Part shown: piece by piece, positions 44,642 through 53,681 of the stretch
Position numbering within the stretch: the first letter of the stretch is position 1
Layout: each line of letters begins with the position of its first letter
Assembly (NCBI GenBank): GCA_934746715.1
Contig: CAKVFI010000002.1
Location: 271,843-335,842, forward strand
Source of the DNA: an uncultured Clostridia bacterium
GTDB lineage: Bacteria > Bacillota > Clostridia > Christensenellales > UBA1242
DNA length: 64,000 bases
Reading direction: 5' to 3'
Translations under genes and position numbers: made by a program
The notes under the pieces: generated by a model
Told to the model about the DNA's origin: nothing
Seen by the model: the letters and a program-made list of their open reading frames with translations, nothing else
Database searches by the model: none

Positions 44642-45424
44642 ATGAAATGGTATTTAAATCCGCCCTCAAGTTTTTTTATTGGCGGAGTGGAAATTCAATA
44701 TTATGGTTTAATGGTGGCTCTTGGCATGCTTTTTGGCTTGTTAATTACATCAAAACTGGCAAAAAAGCGCGGTTTTAAAGATGACGACATTTGGTTGCTT
44801 GCCTTGTTTGTGTTTCCACTTGCAATTTTGGGGGCACGCATTTACTACTGCTTGTTTTATGACCATAATTACACTTTTTGGGAGTTTTGGCGCATTTGGG
44901 ACGGCGGAATAGCTGTTTATGGTGCAATTATTGGCGGTGCAATTGCTGTTGCATTGTATTGCTTGATTTTTAAAAAGAACTTTTTGGCGTTGGCAGATGT
45001 TGTGGTTATTGGCGTGGCATTAGGGCAGGCAATTGGGCGTTTAGGTTGCTATTTTGGGCATTGCTGCTATGGTGTGGAAGTGACAATTGAAAGTTTAAAA
45101 GTTTTTCCTATCAGCATTGTTCATGATGGAACTTGGCATTATGCAACATTCTTTTATGAAAGCGTGTGGAACTTGATTGGAATGTTGATTTTGCTAAAAA
45201 CTATTGATGTTTTGCATCAAAATGGCACAAATTTAAGTTTGTATATGATATGGTACGGCATTGGGCGATTTATGATTGAAGCAATCCGCGGAGATTCACT
45301 TTTTGTGGGTGGCGGAACAAGCAAAATTTCCCAAATAGTCAGCATTTTGTTTATTGTGGCTGGCACTGGGCTGTTGATTTACAATATTGTTAAAAAAAGG
45401 AAAACAGATGGGAAAGAAATCTAA
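44642..45424 (+). CDS. lgt: Prolipoprotein diacylglyceryl transferase
   Basis: A 260-residue membrane enzyme that attaches diacylglycerol to the lipobox Cys of prolipoproteins. It has several transmembrane helices, WDGGIAVYGAIIGG (conserved GGIxxxG-GG), and AIGRLGCYFGHCCYGVE, the Lgt signature region, followed by FYESVWNLIGMLIL and RFMIEAIRGDS. Length is typical. No ribosome binding site precedes the ATG. The next gene overlaps it by 17 nt, giving a three-gene operon with the two unknown proteins downstream. Confidence 0.93.
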   Translation: MKWYLNPPSSFFIGGVEIQYYGLMVALGMLFGLLITSKLAKKRGFKDDDIWLLALFVFPLAILGARIYYCLFYDHNYTFWEFWRIWDGGIAVYGAIIGGAIAVALYCLIFKKNFLALADVVVIGVALGQAIGRLGCYFGHCCYGVEVTIESLKVFPISIVHDGTWHYATFFYESVWNLIGMLILLKTIDVLHQNGTNLSLYMIWYGIGRFMIEAIRGDSLFVGGGTSKISQIVSILFIVAGTGLLIYNIVKKRKTDGKEI

Positions 45425-45923
45425 AATTTTGTATTTTACTCTTTTGATTGTCAACATTGTGTGTTTTGTGTTGGATTTTTTGCCGCTGCCAGTTGATATC
45501 AACTTCTTCACATATAGTTTTCCAGCTTCGTTGATTTTGGTTGGCTTGCTTTTGATTATTAGGGCATTTACACTTAAACTTGACAGCAGTTTGTTTATTG
45601 GGATTGTTTCTCTTTTGGGTGGGGTGCTTAACATTCTTTCCAAACTGGGCAGCAAGTTTTGGGCTTGGGATATAAATCAATTTTGGCCATACTACTTGTT
45701 TGCTTTGGCAATTGCAAGTTTGGTTACAGCCATTTACTTTAAGGACAAATTTCAAGTTAAATTATTCTTTTTATTTTTAGGTTTTGGGTTTATTGTGCTT
45801 TTATTTGTTCAACATTTAATTGTGTTGTGGGTTATGATTGTGTTGCTTATTGTTTGGTTTGCGGGGTATTTCACAATCAATTCAATTTTGGCAAAAAGGA
45901 GAAAAAACAATGGACAAAACTAG
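45408..45923 (+). CDS. Hypothetical polytopic membrane protein
   Basis: A 171-residue protein with about five hydrophobic helices and short polar loops (LDFLPLPVDINFF, LSKLGSKFWAWDINQFW). The start at MGKKSK follows AAAGGAAAA inside the end of lgt. No family is recognised. Its 14-nt overlap with the downstream coiled-coil gene and 17-nt overlap with lgt indicate tight co-expression, perhaps a role at the membrane or envelope. Confidence 0.6.
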   Translation: MGKKSKILYFTLLIVNIVCFVLDFLPLPVDINFFTYSFPASLILVGLLLIIRAFTLKLDSSLFIGIVSLLGGVLNILSKLGSKFWAWDINQFWPYYLFALAIASLVTAIYFKDKFQVKLFFLFLGFGFIVLLFVQHLIVLWVMIVLLIVWFAGYFTINSILAKRRKNNGQN

Positions 45924-46515
45924 TGAATTAAATTTGCGCATTGCGGCATTGGAAACAACCGTAAGGCAATTGCAACAAACAAATGCAAAGCAACGTGAAA
46001 TTATTGAGGAATTTAAAGCAAAAGAGCAATCCATTTCAAACGCAATCATTGCCAGCATGGAACATGCCAATCAGTTGGAACAATCTAGGAAAAAACTTTA
46101 TTCACTTGACATTCAACGCAGCAGATTGATGTATTTAAGAATGGAACAAATAGTAAACGAATTGTATGCGCGCTATCCGGAATTGAAGCAAGATATGAAA
46201 CTTAAAGATATGAGTGAAAAATTTAAAAATCTTGTTTATGAAGGACTTAAAGAAAAAGATATTGATGTTAATTTTGAACTTAAAAATCAACAATTGGCAG
46301 ATGACCCAATCAAAAAACTTTTGCACAACATTATTCAAGCAATGGACAGCAAAAAAGTGGAAAATATGGAATTAAAAGGCGCAGCACCAAACTTTGGAGT
46401 TAATGCAAACAAATCAAGTTCAGGCTTTGACATAAACGAAGCTCTTCACCCAACCATGCCTCTTGATGAAATTTTAAAAGCCTTTGATTTGGGCAAAAAA
46501 GATGACAAAAAGTAA
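45910..46515 (+). CDS. Coiled-coil protein, DivIVA-like in character
   Basis: A 201-residue soluble protein starting after AAAAGGAGA. Residues 1-95 form a long coiled coil (LRIAALETTVRQLQQTN, then IIEEFKAKEQSISNAIIAS), followed by LEQSRKKLYSLDIQRSRL and a YARYPEL segment like those seen in DivIVA-related septum/pole proteins of Firmicutes. The C-terminal tail is loosely structured and ends with LDEILKAFDLGKK. The DivIVA comparison is tentative. It is the last gene of the lgt operon. Confidence 0.5.
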   Translation: MDKTSELNLRIAALETTVRQLQQTNAKQREIIEEFKAKEQSISNAIIASMEHANQLEQSRKKLYSLDIQRSRLMYLRMEQIVNELYARYPELKQDMKLKDMSEKFKNLVYEGLKEKDIDVNFELKNQQLADDPIKKLLHNIIQAMDSKKVENMELKGAAPNFGVNANKSSSGFDINEALHPTMPLDEILKAFDLGKKDDKK

Positions 46516-46550
46516 AATATTTTAAACATAAAAAACAGATTTTTGAAATA

Positions 46551-46582
46551 ACAAAAAAGCACTCGTTGTGAGTGCTTTTTGT
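46551..46582 (+). terminator. Terminator of the lgt operon
   Basis: AAAAGCACTC and GAGTGCTTTT pair across a short loop, followed by T residues. Confidence 0.8.
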
Positions 46583-46655
46583 TTGCAACAAATTGTGGTG
46601 TGATTTTTTGCATTTGCCAATAGCTTGCAAAATGCAAAATTTAAGGGGTTTTAAG

Positions 46656-46952
46656 TTAAATTAATTGCAAATCAGATTCTTGCAAAATGCCTTGTTCAAT
46701 CATGATGTCTTCTTCAATCAATTTTGCTTCTTCTTCCAAAGCTTGTTTCAAAGCAATGTTATTCATTCTGCGGCGGTTGTAGCGTGCTGTTGAAATTTTC
46801 ATGCTTGTGTCGCTTTGTTTGCTTGAGTATTTGCCAGTTGCTTTAACTGTTAAAAGGCGGTCGTAAGGCATTTTCTTTTTGTTACGAGCATTTTCTGCAT
46901 CTTGAATTTTGCTCATAGTTCTTTCATAATCGCAATTAATTAAATTTTTCAT
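46656..46952 (-). CDS. Small hypothetical protein
   Basis: A 98-residue basic-then-acidic protein preceded by AAGGGAGAA. The first 60 residues are Lys/Arg-rich (ENARNKKKMPYDRLLTV, TARYNRRRMNNIALKQAL) and the last 30 strongly acidic (EEEAKLIEEDIMIEQ). It has no membrane segment and no known motif. It is a single gene between the lgt operon and spoIVA. A nucleic-acid-binding or scaffold role is possible but not shown. Confidence 0.5.
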   Translation of the reverse strand: MKNLINCDYERTMSKIQDAENARNKKKMPYDRLLTVKATGKYSSKQSDTSMKISTARYNRRRMNNIALKQALEEEAKLIEEDIMIEQGILQESDLQLI

Positions 46953-47111
46953 ATATTTCTCCCTTGTTTTGATGAATTATAACAGAAATGTGGCAGTTGT
47001 CAAGATCAAAATTAAAATTGGCACTGGCAAAAACCATTTCTTGCAATTTTTTGTGATATATCTGTCATAATTTGCAACAAATCAAAATAAGTTAAGGTAT
47101 TGGAGGAGAGA

Positions 47112-48590
47112 ATGGAAAAAATTTCTAACATCTATTTTGACATTGCAAAGCGCACAGATGGTAATGTTTATATAGGTGTTGTTGGGCCTGTTAGATGTGG
47201 CAAATCCACATTTATACAAAAATTTATGCAAAACTTTGTTGTTGGCAACATAACAAACAAACATGATAGAGAACGCGCCGTTGATGAAATGCCACAAGCA
47301 AGTGAGGGCTGCATGGTTATGACCACAAAACCACAATTTGTGCCAGCGGAAGCAGTTAAGGTTAAAATTAATAACACAACTTTTTCGGTTAGGCTTATTG
47401 ATTCAGTTGGATTTATGGTTGACGGGGCAGTTGGTGCAACAGATGGTGATAAACCTAGATACGTAAAAACCCCTTGGACAGAGCAAGCCATACCATTTGC
47501 ACAAGCAGCAAGCATTGGAACTGAAAAGGTGATTAACGATCACAGCACCATTGCAATAGCGTTGACCACTGACGGAAGTTTTGGCGAAATACCGCGAGAA
47601 AACTTTGTTGAAGCGGAAAGGCACACAATAAATCAACTTAAAGCAACCGAAAAACCATTTGTTGTTGTGTTAAACTCTGCCACACCAGAAAACGAGCAAA
47701 CACTAAAACTTGCAAAAAAGTTGACGGAAGAATACAAAACACCGGTGTTGCCAATAAATGTAAATAAATTAGAAAAGGAAGATATTGATAGAATTATGGC
47801 AGAAATTTTAAAAGAATTTCCACTTGAAGTGGTTAATATCAAAATACCTAAATGGCTTAAACCATTGCCAGTTGACAATCCAACGATTAAGGAAATTTTG
47901 GACAATGTAACTGCGGCAATTGATGATGCTCAAAAAATTGGAGATTATTCTTCCAGCAAAGTGCTTTTTGAACAAAGTGACGCATTTGAACCAATTTTGA
48001 ACAATGAGGTGCAAATGGGTGAGGGAGCAATCAATTTTGAAATTGTGCCAAAAGAAGGATTGTTTTATCGCGTTTTAAGCGAACAATGTGGCACGGAAAT
48101 TAAAGATGATTATGAATTGATTTCTTCACTTAAAGATTTGACATATGCAAAGCAAAAATTTGACAAATTGAGTGAAGCTTTAAAACAAGTTGACGAAACT
48201 GGTTATGGTGTTGTTGTGCCAAGTTTAAGTGAAATGGAACTTAAAGAGCCAGAAATTGTACGCCAAGGCAACAAATGCGGCGTAAAATTAAAAGCACAAG
48301 CACCAAGTTTGCATATTATGCGTGTTGATGTTGAAACTGAAGTTAGCCCAATTATGGGTGGCTACGAGCAAAGCGAAGATATGCTTAAATATTTAACTGA
48401 ACAGTTTGAAAACAATCCACAAGGCATTTGGCAAACCAACATGTTTGGCAAATCGCTTGAAAGTTTGGTGGCGGACGGCCTTAACAGCAAACTTACGGCA
48501 ATGCCAGTTAAATTGCAAAATAAATTGCGACGCACACTTTCCCGTATTGTTAACGAAGGCAAGGGCGGAATACTTTGTATTTTGCTTTAA
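47112..48590 (+). CDS. spoIVA: Stage IV sporulation protein A (SpoIVA)
   Basis: A 492-residue protein of exact SpoIVA length, starting after TTGGAGGAGAG. It has GVVGPVRCGKSTFI (Walker A, residues 25-33), the sequence around the forespore-membrane-targeted ATPase LIDSVGFMVDGAVGA, and the C-terminal LQNKLRRTLSRIVNEGKGG, followed by the hydrophobic CILL end needed for anchoring with SpoVM. SpoIVA polymerises with ATP on the outer forespore membrane and is the base of the spore coat. Its presence is the best evidence that this organism makes endospores. Confidence 0.96.
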   Translation: MEKISNIYFDIAKRTDGNVYIGVVGPVRCGKSTFIQKFMQNFVVGNITNKHDRERAVDEMPQASEGCMVMTTKPQFVPAEAVKVKINNTTFSVRLIDSVGFMVDGAVGATDGDKPRYVKTPWTEQAIPFAQAASIGTEKVINDHSTIAIALTTDGSFGEIPRENFVEAERHTINQLKATEKPFVVVLNSATPENEQTLKLAKKLTEEYKTPVLPINVNKLEKEDIDRIMAEILKEFPLEVVNIKIPKWLKPLPVDNPTIKEILDNVTAAIDDAQKIGDYSSSKVLFEQSDAFEPILNNEVQMGEGAINFEIVPKEGLFYRVLSEQCGTEIKDDYELISSLKDLTYAKQKFDKLSEALKQVDETGYGVVVPSLSEMELKEPEIVRQGNKCGVKLKAQAPSLHIMRVDVETEVSPIMGGYEQSEDMLKYLTEQFENNPQGIWQTNMFGKSLESLVADGLNSKLTAMPVKLQNKLRRTLSRIVNEGKGGILCILL

Positions 48591-48602
48591 ATTTTAAACA
48601 AA

Positions 48603-48634
48603 CAAAAAATCCACAAAAATGTGGATTTTTTTGT
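48603..48634. terminator. Bidirectional terminator between spoIVA and the GH5 gene
   Basis: AATCCACA and TGTGGATT with a 4-nt loop, flanked by A-run and T-run. Confidence 0.8.
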
Positions 48635-48635
48635 T

Positions 48636-49637
48636 TTACAATTGAAGCTGGTCAAACAAAGTTTTGGCAAATTTAACAAATTTAACATTTTCAATTTTGC
48701 CAGTTTTTCTATCAACAAATTTTCTATCATGCCCATTGTCCCACAAAGCAACCTTAAGGTTTAACTCTTGCATATATTCAAGCAAAACTTTGAATATATC
48801 AAGCCTATCACTAACAGCCCTTTTTAGTCCTATTTCGCCAACAAAAACCGGTATATTATTTTCCAAAAGCAGTGTGCGTAAATGCTTAAAATAGTCAATG
48901 TAAATTTCTTTGTCATCAGTTTTGCCATAAAAATGCACATCAACAATAACATTTTCATCGTTTGGCAAAACAAAATTTTTTAATGCATGTTTGTGAAATT
49001 GCGCTCCATAGGTTGCCACCATAAGGCATCTATCCAAATTTTTGCCACCAGAGGCTCTTATGGTTTTAACAAACAAATCGCATAGTTCGTTCACACGCTT
49101 GTAGCCCAAGTTGTCTCCAATCCAATCTTCATTATTATCATTAATATTGATTAATTCATTCATGCCTTCAAAAACAAGGTTGTGGTTGTAGTTTTTAAAT
49201 TCTTCACAAATTTGTTGCCACATTTGAACGTATTCATTTTTAACTTCTTCAAAATCTTCATCATTTGTGGCAATGTTCAACCAGTTTTTGTCATCATGGT
49301 GCATATCAATGATAACAATATAGTTTAAGTTGATAGCGTAATCAACAATTAGTTTTAGTTTAGCAAATATGTCGTGGTTCAAAATGTAATTTTTGCCATC
49401 ATATTCAACAAAATTGCACCATGTTACAGGCACTCTCAAACAATTTACGCCAACGCTTTTTAAATTATCCAAACACTTTAAATTAAACTCTGGGTTGTGC
49501 CACAAACCAACAATTTCATCAACTGCTTTGTTGCCAGACATTTTTGTTTTTATTCCATATTTGTGGCAATCAAAATAGTTGCCCAAATTCCATCCATAAT
49601 TAATTTTGTTTAATATTTCATTTGTTAATTTACTCAT
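48636..49637 (-). CDS. Glycoside hydrolase family 5-like enzyme, apparently cytoplasmic
   Basis: A 333-residue beta-barrel hydrolase of cellulase type. It has INYGWNLGNYFD at the start, CLRVPVTWCNFVE, VIIDMHHDDKNW, the acid/base Glu in LVFEGMNELIN, VDVHFYG and the nucleophile Glu in PVFVGEIGLKRA, all in GH5 order. There is no signal peptide or carbohydrate-binding module, so it probably acts inside the cell on imported oligosaccharides such as cellodextrins or mannans. No clear ribosome binding site is present. It is monocistronic. Confidence 0.8.
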   Translation of the reverse strand: MSKLTNEILNKINYGWNLGNYFDCHKYGIKTKMSGNKAVDEIVGLWHNPEFNLKCLDNLKSVGVNCLRVPVTWCNFVEYDGKNYILNHDIFAKLKLIVDYAINLNYIVIIDMHHDDKNWLNIATNDEDFEEVKNEYVQMWQQICEEFKNYNHNLVFEGMNELININDNNEDWIGDNLGYKRVNELCDLFVKTIRASGGKNLDRCLMVATYGAQFHKHALKNFVLPNDENVIVDVHFYGKTDDKEIYIDYFKHLRTLLLENNIPVFVGEIGLKRAVSDRLDIFKVLLEYMQELNLKVALWDNGHDRKFVDRKTGKIENVKFVKFAKTLFDQLQL

Positions 49638-49750
49638 AATTTAATTTTAATAAAATTACAACATTTTGTCAAATTTATATCCAAGTCGTATTAAGTACAA
49701 TGGTATTATGTAGAAATACTTAAATAAATAAATTATTTTATAATAAATTG

Positions 49751-49779
49751 TTGACATAAGTATTAATATATGATAATAT
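49751..49779 (+). promoter_or_regulatory. Promoter of the ABC exporter operon leader
   Basis: TTGACA (49751-49756), a 17-nt spacer and TAATAT (49774-49779); the leader to the first gene is about 145 nt. Confidence 0.75.
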
Positions 49780-49834
49780 AAATTTTGCACTTATCGTTTT
49801 TTGCTCGAATGTTGATGGTTTAAGGAGAGAAAAA

Positions 49835-49861
49835 ATGATGAAAATTTTTGAACAGAGTTAA
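49835..49861 (+). CDS. 8-residue leader peptide of the ABC exporter operon
   Basis: A very short ORF (MMKIFEQS) with a strong ribosome binding site, AAGGAGAG, 5 nt before the first ATG. Its stop is 4 nt before the stem of a U-tailed terminator hairpin. Such a good translation signal on an 8-codon ORF, placed between promoter and terminator, suggests regulation by ribosome position, as in bmrB-bmrCD or antibiotic-inducible leaders. The inducing signal is unknown. Confidence 0.5.
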   Translation: MMKIFEQS

Positions 49862-49865
49862 TAAA

Positions 49866-49908
49866 AATGCCAGATTTGATGCCCGAATGTAAATTTGGTG
49901 TTTTTTTT
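49866..49908 (+). terminator. Leader terminator upstream of the ABC exporter genes
   Basis: AATGCCAGATTT (49866-49877) pairs with AAATTTGGTGTT (49891-49902), 12 bp with three G-U pairs, around a 13-nt loop and followed by six T. It lies between the promoter and the operon, so it must be read through or regulated. Confidence 0.6.
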
Positions 49909-49930
49909 GCTCTAAAAAGGGAGGTGAAGA

Positions 49931-50920
49931 GTGTCAAAAATTATACAGTTTAACAACATATGCAAAGAGTTTAAAATTTCTACTCGCAAAAAAGGTGTTT
50001 GGGGTGCAATCCGTGCTTTGTTTAAACCAGAATATAAAACAATCAAAGCTCTTGACAATGTTAGTTTTGAAATTGAACAAGGCGACATTGTTGGCTACAT
50101 TGGGCCAAATGGTGCTGGCAAAAGCACAACAATTAAAATCATGAGCGGTATTTTAACACCATCATCAGGTGAATGCTCCATTTTGGGTTACACACCATGG
50201 AAGGACAGAAAAAAGTATGTTAAAAACATTGGCGTTGTGTTTGGGCAACGCTCGCAACTTTGGTGGGACGTACCTGTTAGTGATAGTTTGGAATTGCTCA
50301 AAGATGTATACAAAGTTCCAGATGATGAATTTAAACAAACAGTTGAACTTTTAACTAAAACTTTACATCTTGAGGAAATTATAAACCGACCATTAAGGCA
50401 ATTATCACTTGGCCAAAAGATGAAATGTGAACTTGCCGGGGCATTGATTCACAAACCAAAAATTTTGTTTTTGGACGAGCCAACCATTGGGCTTGATGCT
50501 GTAACAAAACTTGCGGTGCGTGATTTTGTTAAGTACATAAACAAAGAATGGGGCACAACAATCATTTTAACCACTCACGATATGAGTGACATTGACGCTC
50601 TCACCAACAAAATTATTTTAATTGGACGTGGGCAAATATTGTACAATGGAAGTTTTACAGAAATAAAAGAAAAATATGACAACAAAAAAATAATAGAAGT
50701 TGAATTTGCAAAGGAATATGATAATGTTGAATTTGAGGGCTATGAATTAATCAGTCACAACAAAAACACGGCAGTTTATCGCAACAAACCAAACACACAT
50801 TTCAACACCAAAGATTTTATCACCAACATAAGCAAAAAATTTGATGTTGTTGACTTTTCTGTTAAATCAATCAGTGTGGATGAAATTTTGGCAAACCTTT
50901 ACACTGATTTAAAATTATAG
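49931..50920 (+). CDS. ABC-2 type exporter, ATP-binding protein
   Basis: A 329-residue ATPase starting at GTG after GGGAGGTGA. Walker A is GYIGPNGAGKST (about 55-66), the signature LRQLSLGQKMKCELAGAL, Walker B ILFLDEPTIGLD and the H-loop LTTHDMSDID. The ~95-residue C-terminal extension is typical of drug/lipid-exporter ATPases of the DUF990/ABC2_membrane_6 operons. It works with the two permeases encoded immediately downstream. The transported substrate is unknown; the leader peptide suggests an inducible, perhaps antibiotic-related, exporter. Confidence 0.9.
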   Translation: MSKIIQFNNICKEFKISTRKKGVWGAIRALFKPEYKTIKALDNVSFEIEQGDIVGYIGPNGAGKSTTIKIMSGILTPSSGECSILGYTPWKDRKKYVKNIGVVFGQRSQLWWDVPVSDSLELLKDVYKVPDDEFKQTVELLTKTLHLEEIINRPLRQLSLGQKMKCELAGALIHKPKILFLDEPTIGLDAVTKLAVRDFVKYINKEWGTTIILTTHDMSDIDALTNKIILIGRGQILYNGSFTEIKEKYDNKKIIEVEFAKEYDNVEFEGYELISHNKNTAVYRNKPNTHFNTKDFITNISKKFDVVDFSVKSISVDEILANLYTDLKL

Positions 50921-50929
50921 GTGGCGGCT

Positions 50930-51727
50930 ATGCATTCTTATATTGGATTGTTTAAAATGACATTTAAAGGAGAATTGCAGTACCGCGCCAAAGCACTTTC
51001 TGGCATGGCAACACAGTTTTTTTGGGGATTGATGTATGTTTACCTTTACACAGCGTTTATGGGCGGCAGAGTGATTGAAGGATTTTCAATTTCACAAATG
51101 GCAACATATGTTTGGCTTGGACAAGCGCTGTTTGCAATGCGATGTATCGGCATGCCAAAACATTCAGCTGGAGATATCGAAACCGGCAATGTATGTTACA
51201 AATTTGTGCGTCCAGTTGGGATTTATGACCAATGGTTTGCAGAATATCTTGGCGAAAAAGTTTCATGCACTCTTTTAAGATGCTTGCCAATAACAATTAT
51301 TGCATTTATTTTGCCAAACAATATTGGCATGAGTTTGCCAGATGGTTTTGCGGCTTTTGTTGTGTTTTTGCTTGGTGTGTGTTTAAGTTTTGCTATGGTG
51401 GTTGCATTTTCTATGTTTGCGGTTTACTTATCTTTTAAAACAATGTCAGCAAAAGGTGCACAAGCAATAGTTATGGTTGTTGTGGGATTGTTTGGTGGAA
51501 TGTACGTGCCAATCCCTCTCATGCCTTTGGGCTTGCAAAAAGTGCTTAATTATCTTCCTTTTAGGTTTGTGTCTGATTTGCCGTTTAGAGTTTATATTGG
51601 CAATATTTCACCATTGCAAGGATTGATTGCAATTGCCATCGGCGTTGTTTGGCTTGCAGTGTTAATTTTGCTTGGCAAATTGTTAATTAAATCTGCACTC
51701 AAAAATGTTGTGGTTCAAGGAGGTTAA
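50930..51727 (+). CDS. ABC-2 type exporter, permease 1 (DUF990-like)
   Basis: A 265-residue membrane protein with six hydrophobic segments. The ATG at 50930 is preferred over a GTG at 50921 because AGGTGG gives a correct spacing. It has GELQYRAKALSGMATQFFWG near the start, AMRCIGMPKHSAGDIETGN, and GLFGGMYVPIPLMPLG, matching the ABC2_membrane_6 (DUF990/YcjP-like) group in which two different permease subunits pair with one ATPase. It follows the ATPase gene by 9 nt. Confidence 0.82.
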   Translation: MHSYIGLFKMTFKGELQYRAKALSGMATQFFWGLMYVYLYTAFMGGRVIEGFSISQMATYVWLGQALFAMRCIGMPKHSAGDIETGNVCYKFVRPVGIYDQWFAEYLGEKVSCTLLRCLPITIIAFILPNNIGMSLPDGFAAFVVFLLGVCLSFAMVVAFSMFAVYLSFKTMSAKGAQAIVMVVVGLFGGMYVPIPLMPLGLQKVLNYLPFRFVSDLPFRVYIGNISPLQGLIAIAIGVVWLAVLILLGKLLIKSALKNVVVQGG

Positions 51728-51728
51728 A

Positions 51729-52508
51729 ATGCTGTACGGAAAATATTTTAAAATGCACTTTAAATCTGCACTGCAGTACAAGTGGAATACAATCCTTTTG
51801 GCGTTTTCTCAAGTAATAATCACCATTGGTGAAATTCTTGGCATCTGGTTGTTGTTTAAAACTTTTAAAACTGTTGGTGACTGGGGCTTTTATGAATCTA
51901 TGCTCATGGTTGGAATTGTGGTTACAGTGTTTGGTTTTAATGAGTGTTTTGCACGAGGATATGACGAATTTCCAAAATTAATTAAATCTGGGCAATTTGA
52001 CAGATTGCTTGTGCGACCAGTAAACATATATTTTCAAATTTTTTGTTCAAAAATTGAGTTTTCAAAACTCGGCAGAATATTGTTGGGGATTGTTGTGTCA
52101 ATTATTGCATTAATCAAAATTCAAATTCAATGGACAGTTGCAAAATTTTTGGTTTTGATTGCCACTTACATGTGCGGAATAATGGTTATAATGGGTTTGA
52201 TGTTTATTTGTGCTGGTGTTAGTGTATTTACTGTGGAAAATTTGGAGTTTTTAAACATTTTAACAGATGGCTCAAAAGAACTTTCATTTTATCCAATTAA
52301 TATTTACAAAAAGTGGCTTAAAAACATATTTACTTTTATCATTCCATTGGCGTGTTTTAATTACTTGCCTTTGTCGTTTTTAATGGAAACAGGAAATGTG
52401 CCGATGTGGTTGTGCGCGTTATCTCCAATTTTAGGGTTATTGTTTTTTGTTCCGTGCTTTTTCTTTTTTAAATTTTCATTAACCAAATATCAGGGCACGG
52501 GTAGTTAA
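51729..52508 (+). CDS. ABC-2 type exporter, permease 2
   Basis: A 259-residue membrane protein, the second permease of the same transporter. AAGGAGG lies 5 nt before the ATG and only 1 nt separates it from the previous stop codon. It has FKSALQYKWNTILLAFSQ, GFNECFARGYDEFPKLIKSG followed by FDRLLVRPVNIYFQI, the R-P-x-N pattern shared with permease 1, and FYPINIYKKWLKNIFTFIIP near the end. A terminator follows. Confidence 0.82.
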   Translation: MLYGKYFKMHFKSALQYKWNTILLAFSQVIITIGEILGIWLLFKTFKTVGDWGFYESMLMVGIVVTVFGFNECFARGYDEFPKLIKSGQFDRLLVRPVNIYFQIFCSKIEFSKLGRILLGIVVSIIALIKIQIQWTVAKFLVLIATYMCGIMVIMGLMFICAGVSVFTVENLEFLNILTDGSKELSFYPINIYKKWLKNIFTFIIPLACFNYLPLSFLMETGNVPMWLCALSPILGLLFFVPCFFFFKFSLTKYQGTGS

Positions 52509-52593
52509 CAAAACAAAATTTAATTAAAGCCATTATTTAAAGGCTAAATGAAGCATTTTTGCTGTTGCAACTTGATTGTTTGGTTAACATATT

Positions 52594-52622
52594 AAAACAT
52601 CACGTAAAGTGGTGTTTTTTTA
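52594..52622 (+). terminator. Terminator of the ABC exporter operon
   Basis: AACATCAC-GTAAA-GTGGTGTT followed by T residues. Confidence 0.75.
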
Positions 52623-52814
52623 TTTTAATAATTGTTTTGATTTATTTTTGCAAAAATTCGTTTTTAACAATGAACCAACAATTATGGTTTTGTTAAAAAT
52701 GTTGACTACAAAATAAATAATTTTGTAAAAATTTGCAAAAAATATGTCAAAATTGTTTGTCTTTTAATTTTTGGCGTGTTACAATAAAATTGTTATATAA
52801 AAGGGGAAAATATT

Positions 52815-53645
52815 ATGGAATTTATTTCACAAAATTGGTGGTGGATGGTTTTAATCCTTGTGGTTATTATTGTTGCACTTATCATTGTTTTGGTGTTGCT
52901 TGATGTAAGAGATAAAAAGATTTTAAAAGACTTCCAAGAAAAAGTTTTGTTTGTGGAAGATGACAAATCTGACATGCTTGCAGAGCAACCAGAACAAACT
53001 GAAGCACATGCTGAACCTGTTAAGGAAGAAGTTAAAGCTGAACCAAAACCAGCAAAAAAAGCAGCAGTTAAAACTGCAAAAGTAACAGAAAAACCAGCAA
53101 AAAAAGTTGCTGAAAAATCTGACAAAAAACAAGCTGAAAAGGTTGAAGAACCAAAAGTTGAACAAGCAGAAGAAGTTAAAACAGAGGCAGTTGAACAACC
53201 AAAAGCTGAAGTTGAACAACCAAAGGCTGAAGTTGAACAACCAAAAGCAGCAAAATCAACCAAAAAGGCTGAACCAAAAGCAAAAAAGGTTGCTGGAAAA
53301 GCTGAAGTGAAAAAGGAAGTTGAAAAACAACCTAAAAAAGCCGAAGCTAAAAAACCAGCTGCTAAAAAAGCAACAGAAAAGAAAGTTGCAGAAAAGAAAC
53401 CTGCAACAAAAGCAGAAGCAAAGGTAGAAACTAAAAAAGCTACTGCAAAAGTTGCAAAAGCAGAACCTAAAGTTGAAAAGAAAGCAGCAGAAAAACCAGC
53501 AGAAAAAGCAGAAGCAAAAGCTGAACCAAAAAAGGCAGCAAGCAAAGCAAAAACTGCAGCAGCAAAAAAACCAGCTGCTAAAAAGCCTGCAGAAAAGAAA
53601 CCTGCAGCAAAAAAACCAGCTGCTAAAAAAGCTGCAACAAAATAG
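52815..53645 (+). CDS. Membrane-anchored histone H1-like Lys/Ala/Pro-rich protein
   Basis: A 276-residue protein after AAAAGGGGA. Residues 7-32 are a single hydrophobic helix (WWWMVLILVVIIVALIIVLV), then a short charged region (VRDKKILKDFQE). Residues ~60-276 are low-complexity Lys/Ala/Pro/Glu, with three EVEQPKA units (about 130-150) and many PAAKK/PAEKK units toward the end, like histone H1 tails or bacterial HctB-type proteins. The very basic tail probably lies in the cytoplasm and could bind DNA, RNA or acidic polymers at the membrane. The open frame on the opposite strand (52793-53653) is a by-product of this composition. Confidence 0.7.
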   Translation: MEFISQNWWWMVLILVVIIVALIIVLVLLDVRDKKILKDFQEKVLFVEDDKSDMLAEQPEQTEAHAEPVKEEVKAEPKPAKKAAVKTAKVTEKPAKKVAEKSDKKQAEKVEEPKVEQAEEVKTEAVEQPKAEVEQPKAEVEQPKAAKSTKKAEPKAKKVAGKAEVKKEVEKQPKKAEAKKPAAKKATEKKVAEKKPATKAEAKVETKKATAKVAKAEPKVEKKAAEKPAEKAEAKAEPKKAASKAKTAAAKKPAAKKPAEKKPAAKKPAAKKAATK

Positions 53646-53649
53646 CAAA

Positions 53650-53681
53650 ACAAGAAAGGTGTTGAGCCTTTCTTTTTTTAT
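53650..53681 (+). terminator. Terminator after the H1-like gene
   Basis: AAGAAAGG and CCTTTCTT pair around a 7-nt loop, followed by T residues. Confidence 0.75.

Noticed and set aside
47041..47100. Sigma-E promoter for spoIVA
   Set aside because: CATAATTT is present but no KMATATT-like -35 lies at the right distance, so I do not annotate it.
52793..53653. 286-residue Phe/Ala-rich ORF on the minus strand
   Set aside because: It is the antisense of the Lys/Ala-rich gene at 52815; its composition follows from AAA/GCA codons and it has no initiation site.
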